64,000 nt of DNA from Aquicella lusitana (GCF_902459475.1 NZ_LR699114.1:1364001-1428000); one strand, 5' to 3'. Positions 54,015-63,402 are shown, numbered from the stretch's first letter. Numbers and translations: made by a program. The notes: a model not told the origin generated them from the letters alone.

Positions 54015-55502
54015 ATGCACACTCTTTCGAAGTCTCAATATTGTAAGGGCCGGAAGTGTCTGAAAAGGATTTGGCTATACAATTATCATCGTGAGCTAAT
54101 GGCTGAGACTTCCACCTTCCAGGAATCCATTCTTACTCAAGGGAAGGAAGTCGGCATACTAGCGCGTCAATTATATCCTGAGGGTGAACTTATTCATGAA
54201 GATCACCACAATCTGGAAGGCGCACTTGGGCATACCCACTTGGCTATTCAACGTAAAGCACCGGCCATATTTGAAGGCGCTTTTCTGTATGACAATGTCC
54301 TCATTCGCGTCGATATCCTGGTGCGGAATGAAAACGACACTTACGATCTGATTGAAGTTAAAAGCAGCACTAAACTTAAAGAAAAAGAACACTTGCCTGA
54401 CTGTGCAATACAAGCTTATGTGCTTCAGCAATCCGGTTTCCAGATAAAGAATATATGTGTCGCATTTTTAAATAATCACTACATGAGGAAAGGGGAACTC
54501 GATCTGACGCAATTATTTATCGTCCGCCCGGTGAACGAGTTGCTTGAGCATGAATTACAATTGGTCCCGGCTTACCTCGATAAAATCAGCAATGTCCTGG
54601 CAACGAGTGAGGAGCCTTCATGGAAATTAGGGTCAATATGTAAAAATCCATATCCCTGCGAATTTAAGCATTATTGCTGGAAAGATGTACCGGAAAAATC
54701 GATTCATTATCTCTACAACATTCGAGATAAATTTCGTTTTAAATTAATGGAAATGGGCATAGAGCTCATACAAGATATTCCCTCTTCACTTGTTAAAAAC
54801 GCACAACTTATCCAGGTTGAGCATGAAAAAACACAATTACCCTATATTGATAGTCAACAGATTGTTGAGCATTTGAGTCAACTCAATTTTCCATTGTATT
54901 TTCTCGATTTTGAAACACTCGGCTATGCTATCCCCCCTTTCGATAATACACGGCCATATCAACGGCTTCCATTTCAATACAGTCTCCATGTAAAGCAAGC
55001 ACCTGATCTACCGCTTAAGCATCTGGAATTTTTGTTTGACAAATATGCCAATCCAATGCGAGCTGTAGCGGAACAGTTAGTAAACGATGTAGGACCATCT
55101 GGCAGCATTATTGTTTATAACAAAAGTTTTGAGGAGGGATGCATTCGAGACATGATTAAATCCTTTCCCGACCTCGCACCGATGCTTAATAGCATGCTAG
55201 AAAGATTATGGGACCTCTTAGTCCCCTTTGGAAAAAAATGGTACTATCATCCTGATTTTAATGGCTCGGCCTCGATCAAAAAAGTTTTGCCGGTTCTCGT
55301 ACCCGAGCTAAGCTACAAATCTCTCGGCATCCAGCAAGGTGATGATGCCCAGGCTTACTATTTAAAACTAATCAAGGATGAGCTTCCTGCGGCTGATCGT
55401 AATCGGATAAAAAATGATCTCCTTGCGTATTGCAGACTGGATACCTTGGCCATGGTGCGTATTCTTGATGAGTTGAGAAAAGTTACATCTGCTTCTTCTT
55501 AA
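54015..55502 (+). CDS. DUF2779 protein: Cas4-like nuclease plus RNase H-like exonuclease domain
   Basis: A 495-aa protein with two nuclease-like parts. The N-terminal 230 residues resemble Cas4/RecB PD-(D/E)XK nucleases: VDILVRNENDTYDLIEVKSS carries the Asp and Glu-x-Lys, and the early CxxxxC (YCKGRKC) with later CKNPYPCEFKHYC could bind an Fe-S cluster. The C-terminal 200 residues are the DUF2779 region: YFLDFETLGYAIPPF (Asp-x-Glu), SIIVYNKSFEEGCIRDM and LLAYCRLDTLAMVRIL, which look like a DEDD exonuclease. ATG at 54015 chosen; a TTG at 54009 is in frame. No CRISPR array is nearby. Confidence 0.85.
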   Translation: MHTLSKSQYCKGRKCLKRIWLYNYHRELMAETSTFQESILTQGKEVGILARQLYPEGELIHEDHHNLEGALGHTHLAIQRKAPAIFEGAFLYDNVLIRVDILVRNENDTYDLIEVKSSTKLKEKEHLPDCAIQAYVLQQSGFQIKNICVAFLNNHYMRKGELDLTQLFIVRPVNELLEHELQLVPAYLDKISNVLATSEEPSWKLGSICKNPYPCEFKHYCWKDVPEKSIHYLYNIRDKFRFKLMEMGIELIQDIPSSLVKNAQLIQVEHEKTQLPYIDSQQIVEHLSQLNFPLYFLDFETLGYAIPPFDNTRPYQRLPFQYSLHVKQAPDLPLKHLEFLFDKYANPMRAVAEQLVNDVGPSGSIIVYNKSFEEGCIRDMIKSFPDLAPMLNSMLERLWDLLVPFGKKWYYHPDFNGSASIKKVLPVLVPELSYKSLGIQQGDDAQAYYLKLIKDELPAADRNRIKNDLLAYCRLDTLAMVRILDELRKVTSASS

Positions 55503-55656
55503 ATTCATATAAATATCGTAGGGATGAAACTATTAGAATACTAAATTTAATGCCTATTTGAAAATCTCATCCGGCCAGCCCATGTGATCGGATATCCAAT
55601 ATTTATTATTTAAAATATCATAAACGCCTGCCACGACCTGGTCACAACCCAACATT

Positions 55657-55690
55657 CCTGAGGAGGCCGCGAAGCGGCCGTCTCGAAGGG
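55657..55690 (+). repeat. REP-like hairpin, left copy near 55.7 kb
   Basis: Same GGCCGC-GAA-GCGGCC core as the 29-kb copy, in the same orientation. Together with the inverted copy at 55926-55960 it brackets a short transposase-like frame. Confidence 0.8.
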
Positions 55691-55695
55691 CATTT

Positions 55696-55872
55696 TTAAT
55701 CAAATTTCTTTCGCCTTTTTGCATAAATTGACAATCCTTGCCAATCACCCCTGATTAATCCTTCTTTTTTCTGTCGACTCCAACTTTTTATTGTCTTTCC
55801 GATGCCAATGCCGCTTCTCTTCCATTTGAAATGTCTGTTTAAACTACTTCGCAACTGGCTGATATGTTCCAT
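55696..55872 (-). pseudogene. Transposase N-terminal remnant (58 codons)
   Basis: A minus-strand ATG with a strong AAGGAGG ribosome binding site opens a 58-codon frame (MEHISQLRSSLNRHFKWKR...) and ends at a stop. The opening resembles the start of IS4-type transposases, but everything after it is missing. The 27-bp repeat lies about 90 bp upstream of the start, as an element end would. Flanked on both sides by REP-like hairpins. I read it as the decayed 5' end of an insertion sequence. Family assignment is tentative. Confidence 0.4.
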
Positions 55873-55925
55873 CTATTTCCTCCTTGGCGAGAAGAATTAT
55901 ATGAATTTCTATAAATATCAGCGAG

Positions 55926-55960
55926 CCCTTCGAGATGGCCGCTTCGCGGCCTCCTCAGGG
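55926..55960 (-). repeat. REP-like hairpin, right inverted copy near 55.9 kb
   Basis: The 35-bp element reads as the reverse complement of the 55657 and 28979 copies with one substitution. It is followed immediately by the 27-bp repeat core. Confidence 0.8.
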
Positions 55961-55965
55961 GCGAA

Positions 55966-55992
55966 CGGTTAGAAATTTTGTCGTGTACAGAG
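55966..55992 (+). repeat. Copy C of the 27-bp insertion-sequence end-like repeat
   Basis: Identical core to the 29018 copy (ending ttttgtcgtgtacagag), next to the inverted REP-like element, and upstream of the transposase-like remnant on the opposite strand. Confidence 0.75.
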
Positions 55993-56102
55993 AAAAGCTA
56001 CTTTAAATTAAGTATAGCATTTAAAATTTGCATAATATCCATTTGATTCTGTAATAAGTAAATGTAAAAAGCCAAGGAATAGTGTCCGCACCTACTTCTA
56101 TG

Positions 56103-57170
56103 TTATTTAATTTTTCTATCTCTATTTAAATTATTTTTTACTTCTGCTAAAAAATCTTCAGCTATCTCATGAATTCCTTTTCGAATATTATCCGCGTTAA
56201 TCCCCTGTTTTTTAAATTCGTCTTTTGCTCTATTACGAAAATCCTCCTCCAATATTGAAGTAAAATTTTCACCAAGCTCAGCTTTAAACTGGTCTACATA
56301 AAATTGAATTTCAATAAGCTCCGCCAATTTAATTCCCTTTATTCGAGCATAAGCTAAAACATCCGTTGGTTTTGCTACTTCTTTCGCTTTAAATAATATA
56401 TTTTTGTCAGTATACTTATCATGAAATTCGTTTAGAGATTTATCTTTATAAATTTTCCTGCCAACGGGGTGTTCTTGGTGAGCGTTAATAAATGCCGCCC
56501 TTGCTGCTGTCTTTAATAATTCGTCAGGAAGTTTAGTAACCAAAACTCCGTCTTCATAACCTTCTTTTGTTTCCGCCCTTTCCAATAAACGGTGAAGCAA
56601 ATCAGGAATAATGTACTGATCATGAGAAACAAACCCAGTTGCATCACGTCCAAATACAAGGCAATCAGCAAAACATGAATAATCGTCTGATTGACGTATT
56701 TCTTCTATCGTTAAAACTGGCATCTCTTTGAGGGATTCTGATTTTGTTTTTAAGGCGTATCGCAGATAATTAGCAACTTTCTTGTTATCATAAAACCCAG
56801 TGTCTGCTGCCAGTATCGCGTCCCTGCCATTTTCCTTGATATAAAGAATCGGCGTAATATGTTTTCCGTAATTTGATACGATCATAAATAGTTCTCGAAA
56901 ATTATCTGTATTTGCGGCTTTTTTTTGTGCCTCTCTTAAAAGAGGTACAACATACTGTGCAATTTTTTCATAGATTGCTTCACCACCAAATATAAGACCA
57001 TTTATTTCATCCTCGACCATGTTTGATTGATATTTGCTTTTATAATATTCGATGACAAGCTCCCTGCCCGCCTCTTGATTTAACAACGCTACGGTATTTT
57101 CTACACCTGGATCTACCAATCGTGCATCATGGGTTAAATCGTAATATTCAGAATATTCAAAACGCTTCAT
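56103..57170 (-). CDS. CE-clan cysteine protease/acetyltransferase-like protein (YopJ-like layout)
   Basis: A 355-aa protein of no recognised named family. In the centre is a catalytic set spaced as in YopJ/ULP-type enzymes: His104 (YGKHITPILYI), Asp123 (AILAADTGF), Gln160 and Cys166 (RQSDDYSCFADC). The His-to-acid distance of 19 residues equals YopJ, and Gln lies 6 before Cys as in ULP1 and YopJ. Cys170 is an alternative nucleophile. The C-terminal 150 residues are charged and helical. No signal peptide. A secreted effector that deubiquitinates, deSUMOylates or acetylates host proteins would fit, but that is inference. It follows mobile-element debris. Confidence 0.65.
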   Translation of the reverse strand: MKRFEYSEYYDLTHDARLVDPGVENTVALLNQEAGRELVIEYYKSKYQSNMVEDEINGLIFGGEAIYEKIAQYVVPLLREAQKKAANTDNFRELFMIVSNYGKHITPILYIKENGRDAILAADTGFYDNKKVANYLRYALKTKSESLKEMPVLTIEEIRQSDDYSCFADCLVFGRDATGFVSHDQYIIPDLLHRLLERAETKEGYEDGVLVTKLPDELLKTAARAAFINAHQEHPVGRKIYKDKSLNEFHDKYTDKNILFKAKEVAKPTDVLAYARIKGIKLAELIEIQFYVDQFKAELGENFTSILEEDFRNRAKDEFKKQGINADNIRKGIHEIAEDFLAEVKNNLNRDRKIK

Positions 57171-57359
57171 AAGTCATACTGCCGTGATTGGGGATATAAC
57201 TTAAGTTTAGTTCATAAAATCTAAAAGTTATTTTTAGCTATCTTGATGATTTTAAAAGATATAAGAAGTGGTTATTTGAAAATGTGCGATGATATAGGTA
57301 TTCAATATTTCTCTATCAAATATCCTGGATGATAGGCAAGGGGTGATTAGGCAATTTTT

Positions 57360-57390
57360 CCCGCCCAATTATTAGTAGTAATTGGGCGGG
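57360..57390 (-). terminator. Perfect 12-bp hairpin after the alcohol dehydrogenase gene
   Basis: cccgcccaatta and taattgggcggg pair perfectly around a 7-nt loop, starting 9 bp after the ADH stop (minus strand). No T-tract is seen on the minus strand, so it may be a stabilising hairpin rather than a strict terminator. Confidence 0.55.
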
Positions 57391-57398
57391 ACTGATGA

Positions 57399-58445
57399 TT
57401 ACTTCAATGAATTTATATCAATAACGAAACGATATCGTACATCGCCTTTAATCATGCGTTCATAGGCTTCATTGATTTTTTCAATAGGGATGAGCTCAAT
57501 ATCAGCCGAAATACCGTGTTTGCCGCAAAAATCCAGCATTTCTTGTGTTTCCTTAATGCCGCCAATTAACGAACCTGCTAAACAGCGACGTTTAAAAATG
57601 AGTGGAAAAGCATTCAGTGTTGCAGGATGTTCTGGTACACCGACCAACACCATGGTACCGTCTAACTTTAGCAATGTTAAATATTGATTAAGATCCGTGT
57701 TGCCCGCGGCAGTATTAAGAATAAAATCAAAATAGTTTGCCCGATCAGCGAACACTTTTCCGTCAGAGGTATTTATAAAATGCTTCGCCCCAAAACTTAA
57801 TGCGTCCTCTTTTTTCCTGTCCGAGGTGCTTAATACAGTAACTTCTGCGTCCATGGCAGCAGCTAATTTAACCGCCATATGACCCAAACCACCCAAGCCT
57901 ACAATACCCACTTTATCGCCGGCTTTGATTTTCCAGTGTCTTAATGGGGAATACGTTGTAATACCCGCACATAATAAAGGTGCGGCTTTCTCTGCCGGAA
58001 TATTGGCTGGCATTTTAAGTACATAATTTTCATCAACCACAATTTGGGTTGAATAGCCACCAAATGTTGGCGTTTCACCATCCTTTTCAACGCCATTATA
58101 AGTTAGATTCATGCCTTTGTCGCAATATTGTTCAATACCCTGTTTGCAAGGATTGCATTCACGACATGAGTCAACAAAGCATCCAACACCAACCATGTCA
58201 CCCACTTTATAGCGCGAAACAGCCGATCCGATTTTGATTACCTTGCCCACAATTTCATGACCAGGCACCATTGGAAAATTTCCATTACCCCATTCATCAC
58301 GTGCTTGATGCACATCAGAATGGCATACACCGCAATACTGGATATCAATCACCACATCATGAGGACCAGGATTTCTACGTTCCACTACAAAAGGTTTCAA
58401 AGGGTCTTTGGGCTTCATTGCTGCATAGGCTTTCACAGAATTCAT
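57399..58445 (-). CDS. NAD(P)-dependent zinc alcohol dehydrogenase (YahK/CAD-like)
   Basis: A 348-aa medium-chain dehydrogenase. Catalytic zinc ligands are in [16 protein letters not shown] (Cys38) and [11 protein letters not shown]. Structural zinc is in [15 protein letters not shown]. The Rossmann loop is [17 protein letters not shown] near residue 180. It resembles NADP-preferring cinnamyl-alcohol/aldehyde reductases such as E. coli YahK. Substrate: aldehydes or alcohols, not further defined. It lies in the same direction as the HxlR regulator upstream, which may control it. Confidence 0.9.
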   Translation of the reverse strand: MNSVKAYAAMKPKDPLKPFVVERRNPGPHDVVIDIQYCGVCHSDVHQARDEWGNGNFPMVPGHEIVGKVIKIGSAVSRYKVGDMVGVGCFVDSCRECNPCKQGIEQYCDKGMNLTYNGVEKDGETPTFGGYSTQIVVDENYVLKMPANIPAEKAAPLLCAGITTYSPLRHWKIKAGDKVGIVGLGGLGHMAVKLAAAMDAEVTVLSTSDRKKEDALSFGAKHFINTSDGKVFADRANYFDFILNTAAGNTDLNQYLTLLKLDGTMVLVGVPEHPATLNAFPLIFKRRCLAGSLIGGIKETQEMLDFCGKHGISADIELIPIEKINEAYERMIKGDVRYRFVIDINSLK

Positions 58446-58635
58446 ATTTTCATCCTTCTCAGTCGATAAAAACTATGCGCATCATACAAAGTGATTGGCG
58501 TTGAATAAAGGGAAGATCGAAAAAAAATAGTAGCGAACAAGCAATGATCAATTTTTTGATCATAATAGATCCAAATGGAGGAACCAGGCCTCCAGCAGCC
58601 ACATGTGAAAAGTGAGTTAGCGATTTTTGTTAATT

Positions 58636-58989
58636 TTACAATGGGTGTGCGTTATTCATGACCTTAGCGCCCCACTCCCTTAATGAAAGCAGAATAGGCC
58701 TTAGACTCTGCCCAAATTCAGTAAGCGTATATTCTACTTTGGGCGGCACTTGCGGATAAACCTTTCTCTTGATGATTAAGTCTTTTTCAAGCTCGCGCAA
58801 TTGCAAAGTAAGCATTCGTTGCGTCACGCTAGGAATCAAACGTCTTAACTCATTAAAACGTTTTGTTCCATCTAAAAGATGAAACAATATTACACCCTTC
58901 CATTTATTGCCGATAACGCTCAGCGCAGCCTCTATGGAACAGCCATAATGGCACTGGTTGACACGTCTACGCTTTTTTTGATAGGCCAT
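58636..58989 (-). CDS. HxlR-type transcriptional regulator
   Basis: A 117-aa winged-helix regulator of the HxlR/MarR-like type. CSIEAALSVIGNKWKGVILF near residue 18 is the family signature. FNELRRLIPSVTQRMLTLQL and PPKVEYTLTEFGQSLRPIL complete the wHTH. Some HxlR regulators use the N-terminal Cys as a redox or aldehyde sensor. The neighbouring downstream alcohol dehydrogenase is the likely target. Confidence 0.9.
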   Translation of the reverse strand: MAYQKKRRRVNQCHYGCSIEAALSVIGNKWKGVILFHLLDGTKRFNELRRLIPSVTQRMLTLQLRELEKDLIIKRKVYPQVPPKVEYTLTEFGQSLRPILLSLREWGAKVMNNAHPL

Positions 58990-59131
58990 TGATTTATTAC
59001 CATTTCTCTATATAACAGTATAGTTTTTGTAAGTATATCACAAAATTGTGCGTTCTTGCTATATTTACCCCATTAATATCAAAATAAACATACTTAACAA
59101 AACACACATACAATACGAGGTAAAAAAAACC

Positions 59132-59638
59132 ATGATGAGCTATAACAGTGACTATATATCCTACATAGAAGGTCAAATACATAACCAACGACGGATACAG
59201 AACGCCTTGGAAGTCGAATTAGCGAAGAAAATTGATATTGCTTCGGTTAGGCAAAATCAAGAACAGTTATTAAAATCTTATAGGGACGATTGGAATAAAT
59301 CTTGGCGTTCTTGGAGTATATTTAAAGACAATACCCGTGAAGAACACATGGATAAATTTCAAAAGTCCATTAATACTTTGAGTGTTTCAAACTTAATCTA
59401 TTATTTGGAATACTTGGAAAATGAAATGAGTTATGCAATTAGTAAAAATGGCGCTAATTATGCTTCTATAATAAATAAACTTTATTCTAATTTTATGAGT
59501 AATTTTGATAAAGAATCGCGCGAAATTTTACTAAATATTTTACATGCTGAAGTTGAAATTAAACGTCTCATATCCAAGCAGAATGGTCGTGAGGAGTATG
59601 ATGGAGATTTTATCCGCTTGGGACGTTATATAAAATAG
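59132..59638 (+). CDS. Hypothetical helical protein
   Basis: A 168-aa protein of largely helical, charged composition with Tyr- and Asn-rich stretches. MMSYNSDYISYIEGQIHNQRR at the start has GAGG about 12 nt upstream, so 59132 is preferred over a longer frame from 59048. It has no recognised domain and no signal peptide. Divergent from the HxlR gene. Confidence 0.55.
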   Translation: MMSYNSDYISYIEGQIHNQRRIQNALEVELAKKIDIASVRQNQEQLLKSYRDDWNKSWRSWSIFKDNTREEHMDKFQKSINTLSVSNLIYYLEYLENEMSYAISKNGANYASIINKLYSNFMSNFDKESREILLNILHAEVEIKRLISKQNGREEYDGDFIRLGRYIK

Positions 59639-59715
59639 TGATCCTGGAAGCCAAGGATGGCCTTCCTGTAAAAATGCCGTATAATCTTGATGGCCGCTAA
59701 TGCCGATTTAAAATT

Positions 59716-60780
59716 TCATCTAAGGTTTTTCTTAACACCGATGATCATATGTTTCTCACCAGACGAAGGGATAACCTGGCAATCCATAAAACCCGCTTTT
59801 TCCAACCAATTGACGTAGTCTGATGCGCTTCCATGTTTCCCCTGCATCTCGAACAACATGGTCAAGTTTAACATAGCTGTTAAGTATGGCCCTGATTTAT
59901 CCTCATCAAATAATTTTTCCAAAATAACAATTAATCCGTTAGTTGGCAGCCTGGCATATGTTTTTTGTATAAGTGAAACACACATTGACTCCGGCCAATC
60001 AGATAAAAGATAGCCAATTGAATAAACATCTCCAGCCGGTAACGCGTCTCTAAATATATCGCCTTCATAAAAATACGCTCGGCTCTCAAGATGGTGTTCC
60101 TTTAATTTTGCTTCTGCATAAGGCCTAACTTGCGGGTAATCCACGATAATGGCATCTAAATTTGGATTTTTATGCATTGCTGCGACAGCAAACGACCCTG
60201 ATGCACCGCCTAAATCAATCAATTTCTTATAGCCAGCAAAAGAAAATTTCTCGCACAAATCAATCGAATCGGTATAACCTGAAGCCCACATGGTAGATAA
60301 AAAAGCTTCTATTGATTGTTCATTTACGTAAATGAAATCAGTGTATATTGAATTAATATCATTTATGGCTTTTGCGTTTCGCCCTATTTTTTCCCACTGC
60401 TGTTTATTTTCACGAATAGCAGATAGCAAATAACCAAAAATTTGGTAACTTGTTTTAAAGTAGTGGCCAAATCTTTCGCCGCAATAGTGATTGCTTTTAC
60501 TCGATAGAAAAGGCGCCCATTCAGGATTAATTTTATATTTATTGCCTTCCTTCTCTAGCAAGTTGATGCAATGAGCGCAAATTAATAATCGCTCTAAGGA
60601 AGCTTCGGGTAATTTGAGATGATTACTGATTTGATCAAGTGTTGAAGGACCTTCATCTATCAGACAATCAAATAGTTTTAATTCATGACAGACAAAAAGC
60701 ACCTGGCTTTCTACGAAGCCAAACATTATTTTTTCAAGCATTAATGGGATTTTCATTACATAACCCCGCTGTTTTTCCAT
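59716..60780 (-). CDS. O-methyltransferase (family 2, ASMT/hydroxyneurosporene-type)
   Basis: A 354-aa methyltransferase. An N-terminal winged-helix dimerisation region (LDQISNHLKLPEASLERLL) precedes the SAM fold: LIDLGGASGSFAVAAMHKNP near residue 188, AIIVDYPQVRPYA and YSIGYLLSDWPESMCVSLIQ. The general-base His is replaced by Ser-Asp-Trp (SDWP), where the family usually has HDWxD, so activity is uncertain. Substrate unknown. Confidence 0.8.
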   Translation of the reverse strand: MEKQRGYVMKIPLMLEKIMFGFVESQVLFVCHELKLFDCLIDEGPSTLDQISNHLKLPEASLERLLICAHCINLLEKEGNKYKINPEWAPFLSSKSNHYCGERFGHYFKTSYQIFGYLLSAIRENKQQWEKIGRNAKAINDINSIYTDFIYVNEQSIEAFLSTMWASGYTDSIDLCEKFSFAGYKKLIDLGGASGSFAVAAMHKNPNLDAIIVDYPQVRPYAEAKLKEHHLESRAYFYEGDIFRDALPAGDVYSIGYLLSDWPESMCVSLIQKTYARLPTNGLIVILEKLFDEDKSGPYLTAMLNLTMLFEMQGKHGSASDYVNWLEKAGFMDCQVIPSSGEKHMIIGVKKNLR

Positions 60781-60924
60781 TTTTTTGATAGGGTAATTTC
60801 GTAGAATAACGAGTTAGTTAATCGAAATAAAGTGACATTTTTTTTATTATATGTTCCATGAAGCAACAAATGGTTAGCGAGACTGCTTAGTCGATCTATA
60901 TGTGTGTCACCATAGCTAAAATAG

Positions 60925-61329
60925 TCACAATGCGCCTACCGCTATCATGCTGAGAGCAAGGTACTGCCACGAATCGAATGCAAGATAGGGAAAATGATAT
61001 ACGCCGCCATACATAAAAATGCCCAATAAAATTCCTTCTATTAATAGCCAAACCACCAATAGAGACGATGTCTTGCCGTGTTTTTCTATGACAGTAGTGA
61101 TCAATACAGCAAATATAATGAATAAGGGAATGGCTAAAATTTTTGGTGCAACGCCAGGGTCATGATGAATGATTTCAGAAATAGCGATGACAATATTCCC
61201 TGTAATATGCGCGGTAAATAAATGATTTGCTCCGATGAAACTGATAACGTCCGTAAATCCAGCAATGGCTGCCATCAGAAATGCAGTTGAAGATAAAGTA
61301 GCAAACTGTATTTTATGTTCAGCGTTCAT
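60925..61329 (-). pseudogene. Truncated DUF1275 (YoaK-type) membrane protein
   Basis: The start at 61329 (MNAEHKIQFATLSSTAFLMA) and the segment IAGFTDVISFIGANHLFTAHITGN fit DUF1275 proteins. The frame stops at 134 codons, in the place where the family usually has its second half (about 220 aa in total). No continuation in the other frames is seen past the stop. The gene is likely a C-terminally truncated pseudogene or a short variant. Confidence 0.6.
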
Positions 61330-61532
61330 ACAGTAATCCAAGTCAAACGTCACATTATCGCAATGAAGCAGATTTAGATAGCCATTAAACAGCTTATATT
61401 CAAAATGTATCATGATCAATAAAGGGCGACCATAACCTTATGAAAAAATAAGCCATCTCAGTATTATTTGCATCATTATGGCCCGATAGATATAATACGT
61501 CCCTGCAAAATTGCGGCACACCGAGGAAAATC

Positions 61533-63389
61533 ATGTTACCCACTTACACCATTAAAAATACCGTGGCAGAATCATTAAATTATAAAAAAGTGAAGCTAAT
61601 TTATTATCTTATTAATATGGGATCAAGTGAAAAGGCGATTGCCGACAAGGTTTCTAAAAACATAAAGCAAATAGCAGCGGATAAAATTGAATGCGAAACA
61701 ATAACCCATTTTTTATTCGGAGAATATTTATTAAATCGAAAAGGCGCAATCAGTTTTGATCTAGGCATTCTCCAAGATGAATATGGAGTTGAAATCGAGC
61801 CATTATCAAACGCAACGCCCTATCAGAGCTCTGACAATAATGAATTGGTTATTAAAATTCTCTTTGCACAAACGGCTGCGTGCGGCGCTCATTCATCCGC
61901 CAAGCATAGCAAAACGAAAAATAACGATAATAACAACAATAACAATGAAGAAGATTTTCATTTTCTTAAAGATTTTCAATTTGCCTTGGAAACATTAAAA
62001 CCTGATATAGTTTTCGCCGAAAATTTACCAACCATCCCAGCCAGCAGCAAGGTTCAAATCAAGGATGCATTAGCAGTTTATGGCAGCATAAGTCACATTC
62101 ATGACATGGTCATTGACCACAGCAACTATACCGCATCTGAGCGGCAGCGCTACTACATCATTGGTACTAGTTTTAAATTAGAAGATTGCGATTTAAAACC
62201 AGAAGTTAAAAATCGATTACCGTTACAATACTTATTCACGCGGAATACGAATCCAAAATACCAATCATTACGCGACAATATGTGTGATAATTCAAACAGG
62301 ACTCTTTTGCGTTTGCCAATAAGAGAAAATGACAGAAAATCATTTATCAGACAACTAAGGATATATTTCCTACTTAAAAACACCGAACCAACCCTGCACG
62401 CTCATAATCTGATTATCTTGCCTAAAAAAGCATTAAATCTTTTCCCAAAAATAAACAATGAAATCAGAAAAGATAAAATGTTGGAGAATGGCTTATCTGC
62501 TGTTTTTAATCCTAAAAAAGGAAGGGTAACCTTTTATGGTCTCAAAAAAAATGGGATCGGCAATTTTGAGAAGCATCAATTACTTCACACACAGCAAAAA
62601 ACGCCTACCTTATTTGATCGATGCATCATTTTCAGTTTTTGGGATGATGATGGTTACGCCCCTAATATTGGGGAACTAAGCCTGATCCAAGGCATGACAA
62701 AAGACCATACTTACAAGATGCTGGACTTACTCAAAAAGCATACGGGCAAGAGTGTCAATACCGCCGTCCATGCGCTTGCGCATAGCTTATCTCCCAAAGT
62801 AGTCTCCCCTTTTTTGATAAATTGTATTTTGAGAAAGCTAAAAATAGAAAAAATTCTACCTATCGACTTAATGATACCAAGAAGTGAAAGCGACAATAAT
62901 AACTACCAAACCCAAACGGGCGACACTAAAATAAAATGTCCACAGGAATCCTTAGCGGAAGCGATAAATATTAGCGATTATGAAATCATTAATGCTAAAT
63001 TGCATAAACAAAATAATCCAGATGAGTTCATTACTGTTGGCGTCGTAAGACACAAATTGACCAAGACAATTTTATGCGATGAGATGATTATTTCTCCACT
63101 TCCTTTAATTGAGCTTTATAAACAAAATTATTTATCTAAAGAAAACAAAGAGCCTGTTTTTTCCCTTGATACTACCCCATCAAAGCGAAAACGGCTAAAT
63201 GTCCATTGCGGTTCAGAATTTATATTTAGCCGTGATCTTAATGTAGCCGGTGAAAACCAGGATCGCTCCATTTCTCATGCTTCTCGTTGGCAGTCAGATA
63301 ACAACAACCTTGATCAAGTAATACCAGACAGTCATGAAGAAGACATTCAATCAAAATCTGGATATGGTAATTTAGGTTACTCGAAATAA
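61533..63389 (+). CDS. Strongly diverged C5-cytosine methyltransferase-like protein
   Basis: A 618-aa protein with fragments of C5 DNA methyltransferase order. A motif IV-like ACGAHS has a conserved Cys117 (PCQ-x-FS is expected, so the Pro and Gln are lost). PDIVFAENLPTI near residue 158 is the ENV-type motif VI. SERQRYYIIG near 202-211 is the QxRxR motif VIII. IGELSLIQGMTKDHTYKMLD with NTAVHALAHSLSPKV match motifs IX-X. No clear SAM motif I (F-x-G-x-G) was found near the start. A poly-Asn stretch and a charged C-terminal tail lie outside the fold. It may be inactive, a DNA-binding relic, or a remote new subgroup. Confidence 0.6.
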   Translation: MLPTYTIKNTVAESLNYKKVKLIYYLINMGSSEKAIADKVSKNIKQIAADKIECETITHFLFGEYLLNRKGAISFDLGILQDEYGVEIEPLSNATPYQSSDNNELVIKILFAQTAACGAHSSAKHSKTKNNDNNNNNNEEDFHFLKDFQFALETLKPDIVFAENLPTIPASSKVQIKDALAVYGSISHIHDMVIDHSNYTASERQRYYIIGTSFKLEDCDLKPEVKNRLPLQYLFTRNTNPKYQSLRDNMCDNSNRTLLRLPIRENDRKSFIRQLRIYFLLKNTEPTLHAHNLIILPKKALNLFPKINNEIRKDKMLENGLSAVFNPKKGRVTFYGLKKNGIGNFEKHQLLHTQQKTPTLFDRCIIFSFWDDDGYAPNIGELSLIQGMTKDHTYKMLDLLKKHTGKSVNTAVHALAHSLSPKVVSPFLINCILRKLKIEKILPIDLMIPRSESDNNNYQTQTGDTKIKCPQESLAEAINISDYEIINAKLHKQNNPDEFITVGVVRHKLTKTILCDEMIISPLPLIELYKQNYLSKENKEPVFSLDTTPSKRKRLNVHCGSEFIFSRDLNVAGENQDRSISHASRWQSDNNNLDQVIPDSHEEDIQSKSGYGNLGYSK

Positions 63390-63402
63390 TAATATTGCTT
63401 GA

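Noticed and set aside
55554-55748. 64-codon frame on the minus strand across the REP-like hairpin
   Set aside because: It reads through the repeated GC-rich hairpin (GRFAASSG), overlaps the transposase-like remnant in another frame and has no ribosome binding site.
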